From: Sediminibacterium sp.
Lineage (GTDB): Bacteria; Bacteroidota; Bacteroidia; Chitinophagales; Chitinophagaceae
Length of the DNA: 64,000 nucleotides
Reading direction: 5' to 3'
NCBI GenBank assembly: GCA_016786865.1
Contig: JAEUVE010000006.1
Location: 1-64,000, forward strand
Shown piece after piece: positions 17,361 to 24,175 of the stretch. Position 1 is the stretch's first letter, and every line of letters starts with the position of its first letter. The notes under the pieces are model-generated. The model was not told the origin of the DNA. It did no database searches and worked only from the letters and a program-made list of their open reading frames with translations. The position numbers were made by a program, and so were the translations under genes.

Positions 17361-18248
17361 TTATCCTTTTACCAGTTTGCCTTTTTTATAAACACCAAAT
17401 ATTTTTACATTATTGGTCAATGATTCCATTGCTTTCAATACCCTGTCCAGCTGCGCCTTGTCTTCAAATTCCATATCGGCATAAAAGCCGTATTTGAACT
17501 TGCTGCCCGGAATAGGCATGCTCTGCAATTTGCTCAGGTTCACATCTTCCTTTGCAATTGCCGTGAGTACCTGCGCCAGTATTCCCTTGGAATGGTTGGT
17601 CTGAAAGTACAGCGAAGCCTTATCCGCATCAGGTATCTCCTTTACTTCCCCGGACCTTTTCAGAATCAGGAAACGGGTGATATTGGTTTTTTGTGTTTGT
17701 ATATCCGGGCCAATTATGTCGAGGTCGAACAGTTCTGCTGCGAGTTTACTTGCAATGGCTGCGATATGTTTGCTTTTGTGTTGCTGAACATTTTTAGCGC
17801 TCAGCGCAGTATCTTCCGTTTCAATCAGTTTCCAGTTGTATTTCTCCAGAAAATCCAGGCATTGTAAAATGGCCATTGGATGACTGTGTACCTCTTTAAT
17901 ATCTTTCAACTGAACTCCTCTGTTCACCATCAGGTTCTGACTGATGGAGAGGTACACTTCACCGATCACTTTCAGGTTAGACTGCTGCAGCAGGTTGTAG
18001 TTGGGGAGAATGCTTCCGGCAATGGAATTTTCAATAGCCATAACTGCACCCGCCGCCTGTTTGGCATCGGAAGCAATTCGGATCAACTCGCGAAACGAAG
18101 CGCAGGGAATCACCTGCACCTGTTTCCCAAAAAACTGTCTTGCAGCTACCTGATGAAAGCAGCCTTCAAAACCCTGTATACAAATACCTTCTGCAGCGGT
18201 CCGGACGCCTGATGCTGACTCAATTTCAGTTGTTCTTTTTGTAGGCAT
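17361..18248 (-). CDS. pheA: prephenate dehydratase
   Basis: The 295-residue protein contains a prephenate dehydratase domain (IENSIAGSI at 72-80; the catalytic TRF motif at 191-193) followed by an ACT domain (about 211-287). In the ACT domain the Phe-binding motifs are changed: GALV is GILA-like and ESRP reads QSMP, so allosteric control by Phe may be weak. I chose the ATG at 18248; an upstream TTG would only add nine residues of low complexity. It is the first structural gene after the attenuator, with its start 52 nt past the attenuator's U-run. Confidence 0.88.
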   Translation of the reverse strand: MPTKRTTEIESASGVRTAAEGICIQGFEGCFHQVAARQFFGKQVQVIPCASFRELIRIASDAKQAAGAVMAIENSIAGSILPNYNLLQQSNLKVIGEVYLSISQNLMVNRGVQLKDIKEVHSHPMAILQCLDFLEKYNWKLIETEDTALSAKNVQQHKSKHIAAIASKLAAELFDLDIIGPDIQTQKTNITRFLILKRSGEVKEIPDADKASLYFQTNHSKGILAQVLTAIAKEDVNLSKLQSMPIPGSKFKYGFYADMEFEDKAQLDRVLKAMESLTNNVKIFGVYKKGKLVKG

Positions 18249-18299
18249 ATATTTGTTACCCTTTTTCCGGTGCAATCCGGATTCCGCAGGACGAGCGGC

Positions 18300-18328
18300 A
18301 AAAAAAAAGTCCCGGTATTAACCGGGAC
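18300..18328 (-). terminator. Attenuator terminator upstream of pheA
   Basis: On the reverse strand GGTCCCGG-TTAATA-CCGGGAC forms an 8-bp GC-rich stem (321-328 with 309-316) with a 4-nt loop, followed by nine Ts. It lies between the leader peptide and pheA, so it is inside the operon transcript. The 5' arm (18321-18330) can pair instead with 18368-18377 inside the leader reading frame: 8 Watson-Crick pairs, one G-U and one mismatch. That alternative stem is the antiterminator. Confidence 0.85.
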
Positions 18329-18351
18329 CATATTTTGACTTTAAAAAAGTT

Positions 18352-18435
18352 TTACGCTTTTGCAAACTGGACCCGGCTACTTGTTCTAAAGTAGAAGTAA
18401 AAGAAAAAGTAAAACAGGTTGTTGATTGTTTGCAT
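18352..18435 (-). CDS. Phe/Tyr-rich leader peptide of the aromatic operon attenuator
   Basis: A 27-residue reading frame starts with ATG at 18435 and ends with TAA at 18352. Its middle reads NNLFYFFFYFYFR: nine consecutive aromatic codons (six Phe, three Tyr) at 18388-18414. It ends 22 nt before the terminator stem. If charged tRNA-Phe or tRNA-Tyr is scarce, a ribosome stalled there leaves 18368-18377 free to form the antiterminator. If translation finishes, the ribosome at the stop covers that segment and the terminator forms. A small hairpin (389-394 with 377-382) could act as a pause stem. It is too short for routine gene finding. Confidence 0.85.
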   Translation of the reverse strand: MQTINNLFYFFFYFYFRTSSRVQFAKA

Positions 18436-18441
18436 GATGAT

Positions 18442-18469
18442 CAAATATAGTTAATGATCAGAAAGCAAA
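18442..18469 (-). promoter_or_regulatory. Promoter of the aromatic operon (TTTG-N16-TATATTTG)
   Basis: A perfect -7 box TATATTTG (18442-18449) is preceded by TTTG (18466-18469) with a 16-nt spacer, slightly shorter than usual. The box ends 6 nt before the leader ATG, so the transcript would begin at or just before the leader start codon. An inverted repeat AAACTAA/TTAGTTT at 18490-18509 lies upstream and could be an operator. Confidence 0.5.
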
Positions 18470-18570
18470 AAAACTTTTTTCCGTTTTTTAAACTAAAGTT
18501 CGTTAGTTTTAACTGCAACGCCAATTTGCGCAAAAGCTGCCGAAGCAAGGATCGCAGCAAAATAACCTGA

Positions 18571-18600
18571 AAAAAAAAGCCCCTCCGTGGAAACGGAGCG
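18571..18600 (-). terminator. Terminator of the small repeat lipoprotein gene
   Basis: Reverse-strand hairpin CTCCGT-TTCC-ACGGAG followed by GGGGC and eight Ts. It ends a transcript coming from 18880 and insulates the aromatic operon from it. The stretch 18601-18697 is then an untranslated tail in which I see no gene. Confidence 0.75.
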
Positions 18601-18697
18601 GCCTCTAACGATTGCTTGCCATATGAAAACTTTTCTGTCTACTGTTCTGTCCGCAAGCTGGATTCACAGAATCAAATTCACCAGTAGATCAATTGAA

Positions 18698-18880
18698 TTA
18701 CTTCTTAACAGTTGTATCAACTGCAGCTTTTGCAGTGTCTACAGTTGCAGCAGCAGTATCTACAGTTGCAGCAGCAGTGTCTACAGTTGCAACAGCAGTG
18801 TCAGCTTTAACTTCAGTGTTCTCACCAGATTTGCAGGCTACGAAAGCGCCTAATGCTAAAACGAATAACAGCTTTTTCAT
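18698..18880 (-). CDS. small repetitive lipoprotein
   Basis: The 60-residue product starts MKKLLFVLALGAFVAC, a clear lipoprotein signal with Cys16 as lipidation site. The mature part consists of a short linker and tandem TVDTAAA-type heptads, ending in KK, likely an extended or helical chain at the envelope. It is transcribed divergently from the ECF sigma gene and carries the same type of promoter (18917-18943), which suggests it is a sigma target. No enzymatic domain. I know of no named family. Confidence 0.7.
   Translation of the reverse strand: MKKLLFVLALGAFVACKSGENTEVKADTAVATVDTAAATVDTAAATVDTAKAAVDTTVKK
18732..18794 (-). repeat. Three 21-bp tandem repeats within the small lipoprotein gene
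   Basis: Units at 18732-18752, 18753-18773 and 18774-18794 share GCAGTGTCTACAGTTGCAGC with only one or two changes. They encode the heptad repeats; a partial fourth unit follows. Copy number could change by slippage without shifting the frame. Confidence 0.8.
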
Positions 18881-18916
18881 TTTTTGTTTTTTTTAATTTT
18901 GAATGATTTGGTGTTT

Positions 18917-18943
18917 ATACCGGGTGGGGTAAAAAGGTAACCC
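18917..18943 (-). promoter_or_regulatory. ECF-type promoter of the small lipoprotein (GGGTTAC-N16-GTAT)
   Basis: The reverse strand has GGGTTAC at 18943-18937 and GTATAAAC starting 16 nt later at 18920. The same bipartite motif with identical spacing faces the sigma gene at 18988. Predicted transcription start is near 18910, about 30 nt before the ATG. Confidence 0.6.
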
Positions 18944-18987
18944 GGCCACCCCTGATTTTTTTTTAAAAATATTTTTAGGCCTAATTT

Positions 18988-19014
18988 GGGTTACTTTTAA
19001 CACCCCAACAGTAT
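18988..19014 (+). promoter_or_regulatory. ECF-type promoter of the sigma factor operon (GGGTTAC-N16-GTAT)
   Basis: GGGTTAC (18988-18994), 16-nt spacer containing ACCCCA, then GTATTAAA from 19011. The spacing and the conserved -35-like block are typical of ECF sigma recognition. Predicted start is near 19021, about 8 nt before the GTG codon. The divergent copy at 18917-18943 supports autoregulation. Confidence 0.6.
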
Positions 19015-19028
19015 TAAAATCACAGATA

Positions 19029-19595
19029 GTGAAAGGCGATACGAACGAACAAGCATTATTGAAAGGATTGGCGCACAACGACTCAAAGGCCATTGAGACT
19101 ATATATAAGGAAAACTTTAATATGGTTCAGTCCTTTATTTTAAATAATAATGGGTCGTACGATGAAGCCAGAGATATATTCCAGGAAGCAATGATTGCCC
19201 TGTACGAAAAAGCACAGACCGAATCATTTGTTTTAACCTGTCAGATCAAAACTTATATCTATTCTATCTGCAGACGACTCTGGCTCAAAAGGTTACAACA
19301 GCTGGGCCGCTATACAACACAGGTTGATAGCATAGAAGAAACCGTAGCAGTGGCTGAAGATATGGAGGCACATGAAAAGCGGAACGTGGAATTTGCCATT
19401 ATGGACAGGGCCTTAAACAGCCTTGGTGAACCTTGTAAAAGTTTGTTGGAAGGATATTATCTCAAAAAGATGGATATGAATGCTCTGGCAAGAGAATTCG
19501 GTTACACCAATGCAGATAATGCCAAAAACCAAAAATACAAATGTTTAATGCGGCTGAAGAAGCTATTCTTCTCGCAATATAATATCGGGGAGTAA
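19029..19595 (+). CDS. ECF-type RNA polymerase sigma factor
   Basis: The 188-residue protein has sigma region 2 (NGSYDEARDIFQEAMIALYEKA, split here around residues 38-58) and region 4 (GYYLKKMDMNALAREFGY, about 140-160), with no region 1 or 3. The start is GTG at 19029; the next ATG lies 30 residues inside and would remove part of region 2. The following gene begins 5 nt after the stop and encodes its probable membrane regulator. The promoter resembles ECF targets, so the gene likely activates itself. Confidence 0.85.
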   Translation: MKGDTNEQALLKGLAHNDSKAIETIYKENFNMVQSFILNNNGSYDEARDIFQEAMIALYEKAQTESFVLTCQIKTYIYSICRRLWLKRLQQLGRYTTQVDSIEETVAVAEDMEAHEKRNVEFAIMDRALNSLGEPCKSLLEGYYLKKMDMNALAREFGYTNADNAKNQKYKCLMRLKKLFFSQYNIGE

Positions 19596-19600
19596 CTACT

Positions 19601-20707
19601 ATGGATGATATTTTATTACTAGACGCTGTAGAACGGTACCTCAACGGGGAAATGGGCCCTGAGGAGCGGGAGTATTTTGAGAACCTTCGCAAAAGCACTC
19701 CTGAAGTAGACCAGCTGGTGGTGGAACACAATATGTTCCTGCATCAGATGGATGCCTATGTAGCTCATACCAATATCAAACATACCCTGCACAATGTGCA
19801 TACTTACCTGCTGGAAAGAGGCGACCTGAACGAGGGAGGCGAAGTCCCTACCAGGGGCAAACTGATCCAGTTCTGGAATAAATACAAGCGTGTTACTGCC
19901 ATTGCAGCATCTGTGGGCGGCGTAATTGCCCTGTTCATCAGTGGTTTGGCCGTTTATTTCTCCTCTGCTGTGAACGACCCCAAACTACAGCAACTGGGTA
20001 AAGACCTGGAAGAAGTTAAAAAAAGCCAGCAATACCAGGGTTCCATTATCAACGAAGTTAAAAGCAAAATTCCGCTGAACGCCCGTTTACTGAGCGGCGG
20101 TTCGGGTTTCCTGATCGACACAAAGGGGTACATTATTACCAATGCGCACGTTTTAAGAGGTACCGGCGCCATTGTAATCAACAGTAAGGGTAAGGAATTC
20201 AAATCTTCCATTGTTCACATTGATGAACAAAAAGACCTGGCCATCCTGAAAATTACCGATGAGGAATACAGTCCGGCCAAATCCATCCCATACAGTATCC
20301 AGAAAAGCAATGCAGATCTTGGAGAAGAAATTTTCACATTGGGGTATCCCAGAAATGAGATCGTGTATGGCATGGGATACCTGAGTGCCAAGTCCGGATT
20401 CAATGGCGATTCGTTGTCTTATCAGATCCAGATCAGTGCCAACCCAGGCAATTCCGGAGCGCCCGTATTCAACCAGAACGGGGATGTTATTGGTATACTT
20501 AGTACCAGGCAGGCCCAGGCAGACGGTGTAGCATTTGCAGTGAAGTCTCGCAACATCTATACGATGGTAAACGACCTGAAGAAGAACGATACTGCTTTCG
20601 AGAAACTGAAACTCCCTACCAGGTCTACCCTGAAAGGCGAAGACAGAAAAGCCCAGATCAACAGGGTTGAAGACTACGTTTACTACGTGAAAGCCTACGG
20701 CAAATAG
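19601..20707 (+). CDS. membrane-anchored trypsin-like serine protease with anti-sigma-like N-terminus
   Basis: The 368-residue protein starts with a cytoplasmic segment (VERYLNGEMGPEEREYFENL, 10-29) that looks like the N-terminus of Bacteroidota anti-sigma factors. One membrane helix follows (about 97-121), a short coiled segment (125-155), and an S1C/HtrA-type protease domain with His183 (NAHV), Asp212 (KDLAIL) and Ser285 (GNSGAP). There is no PDZ domain. Topology places the protease in the periplasm. Being 5 nt behind the sigma gene, it is plausibly that sigma's regulator, joining in one chain what E. coli splits between RseA and DegS. That role is an inference. Confidence 0.75.
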   Translation: MDDILLLDAVERYLNGEMGPEEREYFENLRKSTPEVDQLVVEHNMFLHQMDAYVAHTNIKHTLHNVHTYLLERGDLNEGGEVPTRGKLIQFWNKYKRVTAIAASVGGVIALFISGLAVYFSSAVNDPKLQQLGKDLEEVKKSQQYQGSIINEVKSKIPLNARLLSGGSGFLIDTKGYIITNAHVLRGTGAIVINSKGKEFKSSIVHIDEQKDLAILKITDEEYSPAKSIPYSIQKSNADLGEEIFTLGYPRNEIVYGMGYLSAKSGFNGDSLSYQIQISANPGNSGAPVFNQNGDVIGILSTRQAQADGVAFAVKSRNIYTMVNDLKKNDTAFEKLKLPTRSTLKGEDRKAQINRVEDYVYYVKAYGK

Positions 20708-20716
20708 GCCGGAAGA

Positions 20717-21616
20717 TTATCCCCAAAGCGATTCTGGATATATGCCTTTTGCAACCAGTGCATGAATGGAAGCCTGTACGGAAGGAGCATCCTCTTTATA
20801 GGTTACACCAAACCATTGTGCTTCTGTAGGCAATACTTTCACAACCCCTTTACCCTGCTGAATAAATTCATTGGCTGCGAAGGGAATATAAAATTCGGAC
20901 TTCAGTTCCTGTCCGTGATTGGCAAGGAATGTTTTAAATAATGCACCACACCAGTCGATGAATCCGGGTGCAAAACAGAAATAGTTCATACTCACCAGAC
21001 TATTCATCGGAAGCATATGCTCCCCTGTTTCATCTTCAAATACAACCCCCTCTCCCTTTCGGTATATCTTGGTTCTTTCTGTAATACTGGTCAGATTCTG
21101 AGAAGCATCTGCGGCACAAACACCCCGGCTCACGCTTCCATTTTCGCTAAGGGTTTTCTGTAACTCATATCCTACCAATGCATAGGTCTGCTCATTGCAG
21201 GCTCCTTTCAGAAATTCCACAGCTTTTACAAAAGCATCGTTGCCATAATAGTCGTCTGCATTAATTACTGCAAAGGGTTCATTTACTTTACCCTTGCAAC
21301 AAAGTACCGCATGTGCCGTACCCCAGGGCTTTGCTCTTTCCTCTGGTACCACATATCCGTCTGTATAATCGAGCAGATGCTGGTAAACGTAATCCGTTGC
21401 TATTTTACCCTTCAGTTTGGGTTCAAAAATCGATTTAAATTGTTCTGCGAATTCCTCCCTGATAATAAATACAACTTTGCCGAATCCGGCACGTATTGCA
21501 TCATAAATAGAGTAATCCATGATTGTTTCGCCCGCAGGTCCAAATGATTGAATCTGCTTCATGCTTCCGTATCGGCTGGCCATTCCGGCGGCTAAAATTA
21601 CAAGAGTTGGTTTCAT
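20717..21616 (-). CDS. NTP-transferase family nucleotidyltransferase
   Basis: The 299-residue protein has the sugar-nucleotidyltransferase signature LVILAAGMASRYGSMKQ at its start and the metal-binding VINADDYYG near residue 115. The family adds a nucleotide to sugar phosphates. No kinase or dedicated sugar gene is adjacent, so the substrate is open. I take the ATG at 21616; an in-frame ATG at 21625 would leave a 5-nt leader after the predicted transcription start. It converges with the protease gene, 9 nt apart. Confidence 0.75.
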   Translation of the reverse strand: MKPTLVILAAGMASRYGSMKQIQSFGPAGETIMDYSIYDAIRAGFGKVVFIIREEFAEQFKSIFEPKLKGKIATDYVYQHLLDYTDGYVVPEERAKPWGTAHAVLCCKGKVNEPFAVINADDYYGNDAFVKAVEFLKGACNEQTYALVGYELQKTLSENGSVSRGVCAADASQNLTSITERTKIYRKGEGVVFEDETGEHMLPMNSLVSMNYFCFAPGFIDWCGALFKTFLANHGQELKSEFYIPFAANEFIQQGKGVVKVLPTEAQWFGVTYKEDAPSVQASIHALVAKGIYPESLWG

Positions 21617-21635
21617 AGCGTACATTTACAGATTA

Positions 21636-21663
21636 CAAAGTTAACTCATAAATCATTCACCAA
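21636..21663 (-). promoter_or_regulatory. Promoter TTG-N17-TAACTTTG
   Basis: Full match to the Bacteroidota/Flavobacterium consensus (TTG at 21661-21663, TAACTTTG at 21636-21643), directed at the nucleotidyltransferase gene. Confidence 0.6.
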
Positions 21664-21671
21664 TACACCGG

Positions 21672-22562
21672 ATGCAGGAAGCCTTTAAAAATATTATCAC
21701 CCAAAAAATTGCAGGATTTAGCAACATAGCGGTGCAAGCTGATGTGTTGCGCCTGGATCTGTTGCACCCCGTAGTGAGTGGTAATAAATGGTTTAAATTA
21801 AGGTACTACCTGCAGGATGCGATTAGACAGCAAAAAACAACCATCGTCAGTTTTGGAGGCGCTTATTCCAACCATATTGTAGCCACGGCATATGCATGTA
21901 AAAATGCAGGGCTCCATTCGGTGGGCATTATTCGAGGAGAAGCCCCGGCGATTCGCTCCCATACGCTACAGGCAGCAACTGATTTAGGTATGGAACTCAT
22001 TTTTGTAAGCCGGGAAGCATACAGAAACAAAACACTATTACAACAGGAACTCGATCGTACGGGATGGTACTGGGTTGGAGAGGGCGGATACGGTATCCCG
22101 GGAGCTCAGGGTGCTGCTACCCTGCTCGGCACCACCGACTTCAGCATTTATAGCCATATTATCTGCGCTACGGGTACAGGTACCATGATGGCTGGTTGCA
22201 TCAAAGCCTGTTTGCCCCATCAGCAGGTAATTGGCATCAGCGTACTAAAAGGGCACGATTTGCTTCAGCAGGAAGTAGAAGCCTTGTTAACAAACACCGA
22301 ACGCAAAAAAAACTACCACTTTTTTCATCAGTATCATTTTGGTGGATACGCTAAACACCCTCAAGAGCTGATTGAATTTATGAACGAACTGTACAGGCAG
22401 GAACAAATACCCACAGATATTGTGTACACCGGCAAACTATTTTTTGCCGTTTCCGATCTGATCCGAAAAGATTTTTTTAGTGCAGGCAGCCGGTTGCTCC
22501 TGATCCACAGCGGAGGATTACAGGGCAATTTATCCTTGCCGGAAGGGAGCCTGATTTATTAA
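21672..22562 (+). CDS. PLP-dependent ACC deaminase / D-cysteine desulfhydrase family protein
   Basis: The 296-residue fold-type II PLP enzyme has SGNKWFKLRYYL with the PLP lysine (Lys39 or Lys42), SFGGAYSNH (phosphate/substrate loop, 60-68) and GTGTMMAG (phosphate-binding). Members deaminate D-cysteine, ACC or related D-amino acids; the exact substrate cannot be told. It starts 47 nt from the divergent nucleotidyltransferase. It is followed by a separately promoted secreted protein gene. Confidence 0.8.
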   Translation: MQEAFKNIITQKIAGFSNIAVQADVLRLDLLHPVVSGNKWFKLRYYLQDAIRQQKTTIVSFGGAYSNHIVATAYACKNAGLHSVGIIRGEAPAIRSHTLQAATDLGMELIFVSREAYRNKTLLQQELDRTGWYWVGEGGYGIPGAQGAATLLGTTDFSIYSHIICATGTGTMMAGCIKACLPHQQVIGISVLKGHDLLQQEVEALLTNTERKKNYHFFHQYHFGGYAKHPQELIEFMNELYRQEQIPTDIVYTGKLFFAVSDLIRKDFFSAGSRLLLIHSGGLQGNLSLPEGSLIY

Positions 22563-22596
22563 CAATAGCCCGGCATATTTATTCATATGCCCCCAG

Positions 22597-22604
22597 TATA
22601 TTTG
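22597..22604 (+). promoter_or_regulatory. Promoter -7 box (TATATTTG) next to the start codon
   Basis: Perfect TAnnTTTG ending only 5 nt before the ATG at 22610, so the mRNA may be leaderless. Confidence 0.5.
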
Positions 22605-22609
22605 CTGCA

Positions 22610-23407
22610 ATGAAAAGTTTAATTGCATGTTGGGGAATCGTTTTTTGTTTGTTCACAGCAACAACCGGAACAGCACAAACAACAGTTGCCCCACAAAAAC
22701 TGCTTCATTTTGCTGCAACTGAACTGAGTCCCGGCCTGATTCACCTCAGCTGGAAAAATCCCTATAAAACAACCATCCAACTGTCTGTACAACGATCTGT
22801 CGACAGCCTCAAAAACTTCAGAACCATCCTATCTGCAAAAAATCCTTCGCTGGAAAACAATGGATTTACGGACTATACTGCACCACACGATATACCTGTT
22901 TTCTACCGGATTTTTGTAACATTGGAGGGAGCTGGCTTTTTCTTTACTCCGGTCCTCCGTGCGCAAAAAGCTGTTGCAAAACCGGAAGCGCCCAAACCCG
23001 TTGCTGCGGATCTGCCCAATTTGGTTTCCGAGCCAAAGCCTGCAACATCTGCCGTAAAAAAAGCAGCGCTGAGTATTCCAAAACCTGTCGCAGCAGAAAT
23101 TAAAAAAGATACCATAGTACTACCCAGGGTTGTTGTGCCTGAAAATCCTTTTGTGAATAAAAAGCCTTCCAAATACGTGTATACCGACGCAAAAGGCTAC
23201 CTCGTCATTTCCCTGCCAAAAGCTGCTGTTAACCAGTATAAACTCATTATTTACGATACAGATGGCAGCATACTCTTTACCATCGGGCATATTCGGGAAC
23301 CGGAACTGATCGTAGAAAAAGTAAACTTCCTGCACTCCGGCTGGTTCAATTTTGAATTGTTCGAAAACGGGTTACTGATGGAACAGAACCGATTTTACAT
23401 TCAGTAG
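22610..23407 (+). CDS. hypothetical secreted protein
   Basis: The 265-residue protein has a signal peptide (cleavage near TGTAQTT, residue 22), a fibronectin-like N-terminal half (phrases such as LSPGLIHLSWKNP), a Pro/Ala/Lys-rich middle (about 120-175) and a C-terminal beta-rich part (YKLIIYDTDGSILFTI). The linker suggests two periplasmic or surface domains. Its 3' end overlaps the end of the convergent lipB by 36 nt. Function unknown. Confidence 0.65.
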   Translation: MKSLIACWGIVFCLFTATTGTAQTTVAPQKLLHFAATELSPGLIHLSWKNPYKTTIQLSVQRSVDSLKNFRTILSAKNPSLENNGFTDYTAPHDIPVFYRIFVTLEGAGFFFTPVLRAQKAVAKPEAPKPVAADLPNLVSEPKPATSAVKKAALSIPKPVAAEIKKDTIVLPRVVVPENPFVNKKPSKYVYTDAKGYLVISLPKAAVNQYKLIIYDTDGSILFTIGHIREPELIVEKVNFLHSGWFNFELFENGLLMEQNRFYIQ

Positions 23408-24148
23408 CAGGGCAGCTGAGGGGGGGTAATGACTGATGAGTACACAATCAAAAAGCTGCTCAAAATTTTTCTTCACCCGGTATTTCACTTCCTCCATATC
23501 CACCGTATGTCCGAGCTCCTGCTGAAGCGAGGTAACCGCTTTGTTGGCAATACCACAGGGTACGATATGACTGAAATAATCCAGATTGGTATTTACGTTG
23601 AAAGCGAATCCATGCATGGTGATCCAGCGGCTGCATTTGATGCCCATCGCGCAGATTTTCCGCTCTTTTCCTTTGATGTTCGCATCCATCCATACGCCGG
23701 TTTCTCCCGCACTTCGTTCTCCTTTTAATCCATACTCCGCCATGGTTTGAATAATCACTTCCTCCAGGGTACGGAGGTACCAGCCCAGGTCGGTTTTAAA
23801 TTTTTCCAGATCCAGAATCGGATAACCAACCAATTGTCCGGGTCCGTGAAATGTAATATCGCCACCCCGGTTGATATGGTAATACTCAATTCCTTTCGCT
23901 ATCCGGTCTTCCTCACTAATGAGTACATGTGCTTCTTTCCCATTCTTGCCAAGGGTATATACAGGCGGATGCTCTACAAACAACAAATGACTGGAAGTGG
24001 GCAATTCATGTTCCGGGGCCTTTACATCGTTGGTGTAGCGAAACAGGAGTTTGATGTCTGCATTCTGCTTCAGCAATTGCTCCTGATAGTCCCAAACGGT
24101 TTTGTATTGCTTTACGCCCAGATCTTCGAATAGTACTTGTTGTTGCAT
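23372..24148 (-). CDS. lipB: lipoyl(octanoyl) transferase
   Basis: The 258-residue enzyme moves octanoyl from acyl carrier protein to the lipoyl domains of E2 and GcvH proteins. Signatures: HINRGGDITFHGPGQLVGYP (substrate loop) and PCGIANKAVTSL with the nucleophilic Cys. The open frame extends 5' to 24979, but that part is antisense to rluD, so I start at the ATG at 24148. The C-terminus has an extra tail of about 15 residues that overlaps the convergent gene. Confidence 0.9.
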   Translation of the reverse strand: MQQQVLFEDLGVKQYKTVWDYQEQLLKQNADIKLLFRYTNDVKAPEHELPTSSHLLFVEHPPVYTLGKNGKEAHVLISEEDRIAKGIEYYHINRGGDITFHGPGQLVGYPILDLEKFKTDLGWYLRTLEEVIIQTMAEYGLKGERSAGETGVWMDANIKGKERKICAMGIKCSRWITMHGFAFNVNTNLDYFSHIVPCGIANKAVTSLQQELGHTVDMEEVKYRVKKNFEQLFDCVLISHYPPSAALLLNVKSVLFHQ

Positions 24149-24171
24149 GGCACGAAAATACAATACTTTTG
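24140..24171 (+). promoter_or_regulatory. rluD promoter (TTG-N21-TACTTTTG)
   Basis: TACTTTTG (24164-24171) ends 4 nt before the rluD ATG at 24176, with TTG triplets at 24140 and 24143 at suitable spacing. The rluD mRNA is probably leaderless. Confidence 0.5.
24153..24160 (-). promoter_or_regulatory. lipB -7-like box (TATTTTCG)
   Basis: One mismatch to TAnnTTTG, ending 4 nt before the lipB ATG. With the rluD box just beside it, both genes are served from a 27-nt spacer. Confidence 0.35.
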
Positions 24172-24175
24172 CAGT

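Noticed and set aside
18249..18275. TTG start for pheA
   Set aside because: Adds only low-complexity residues; ATG at 18248 is a standard start.
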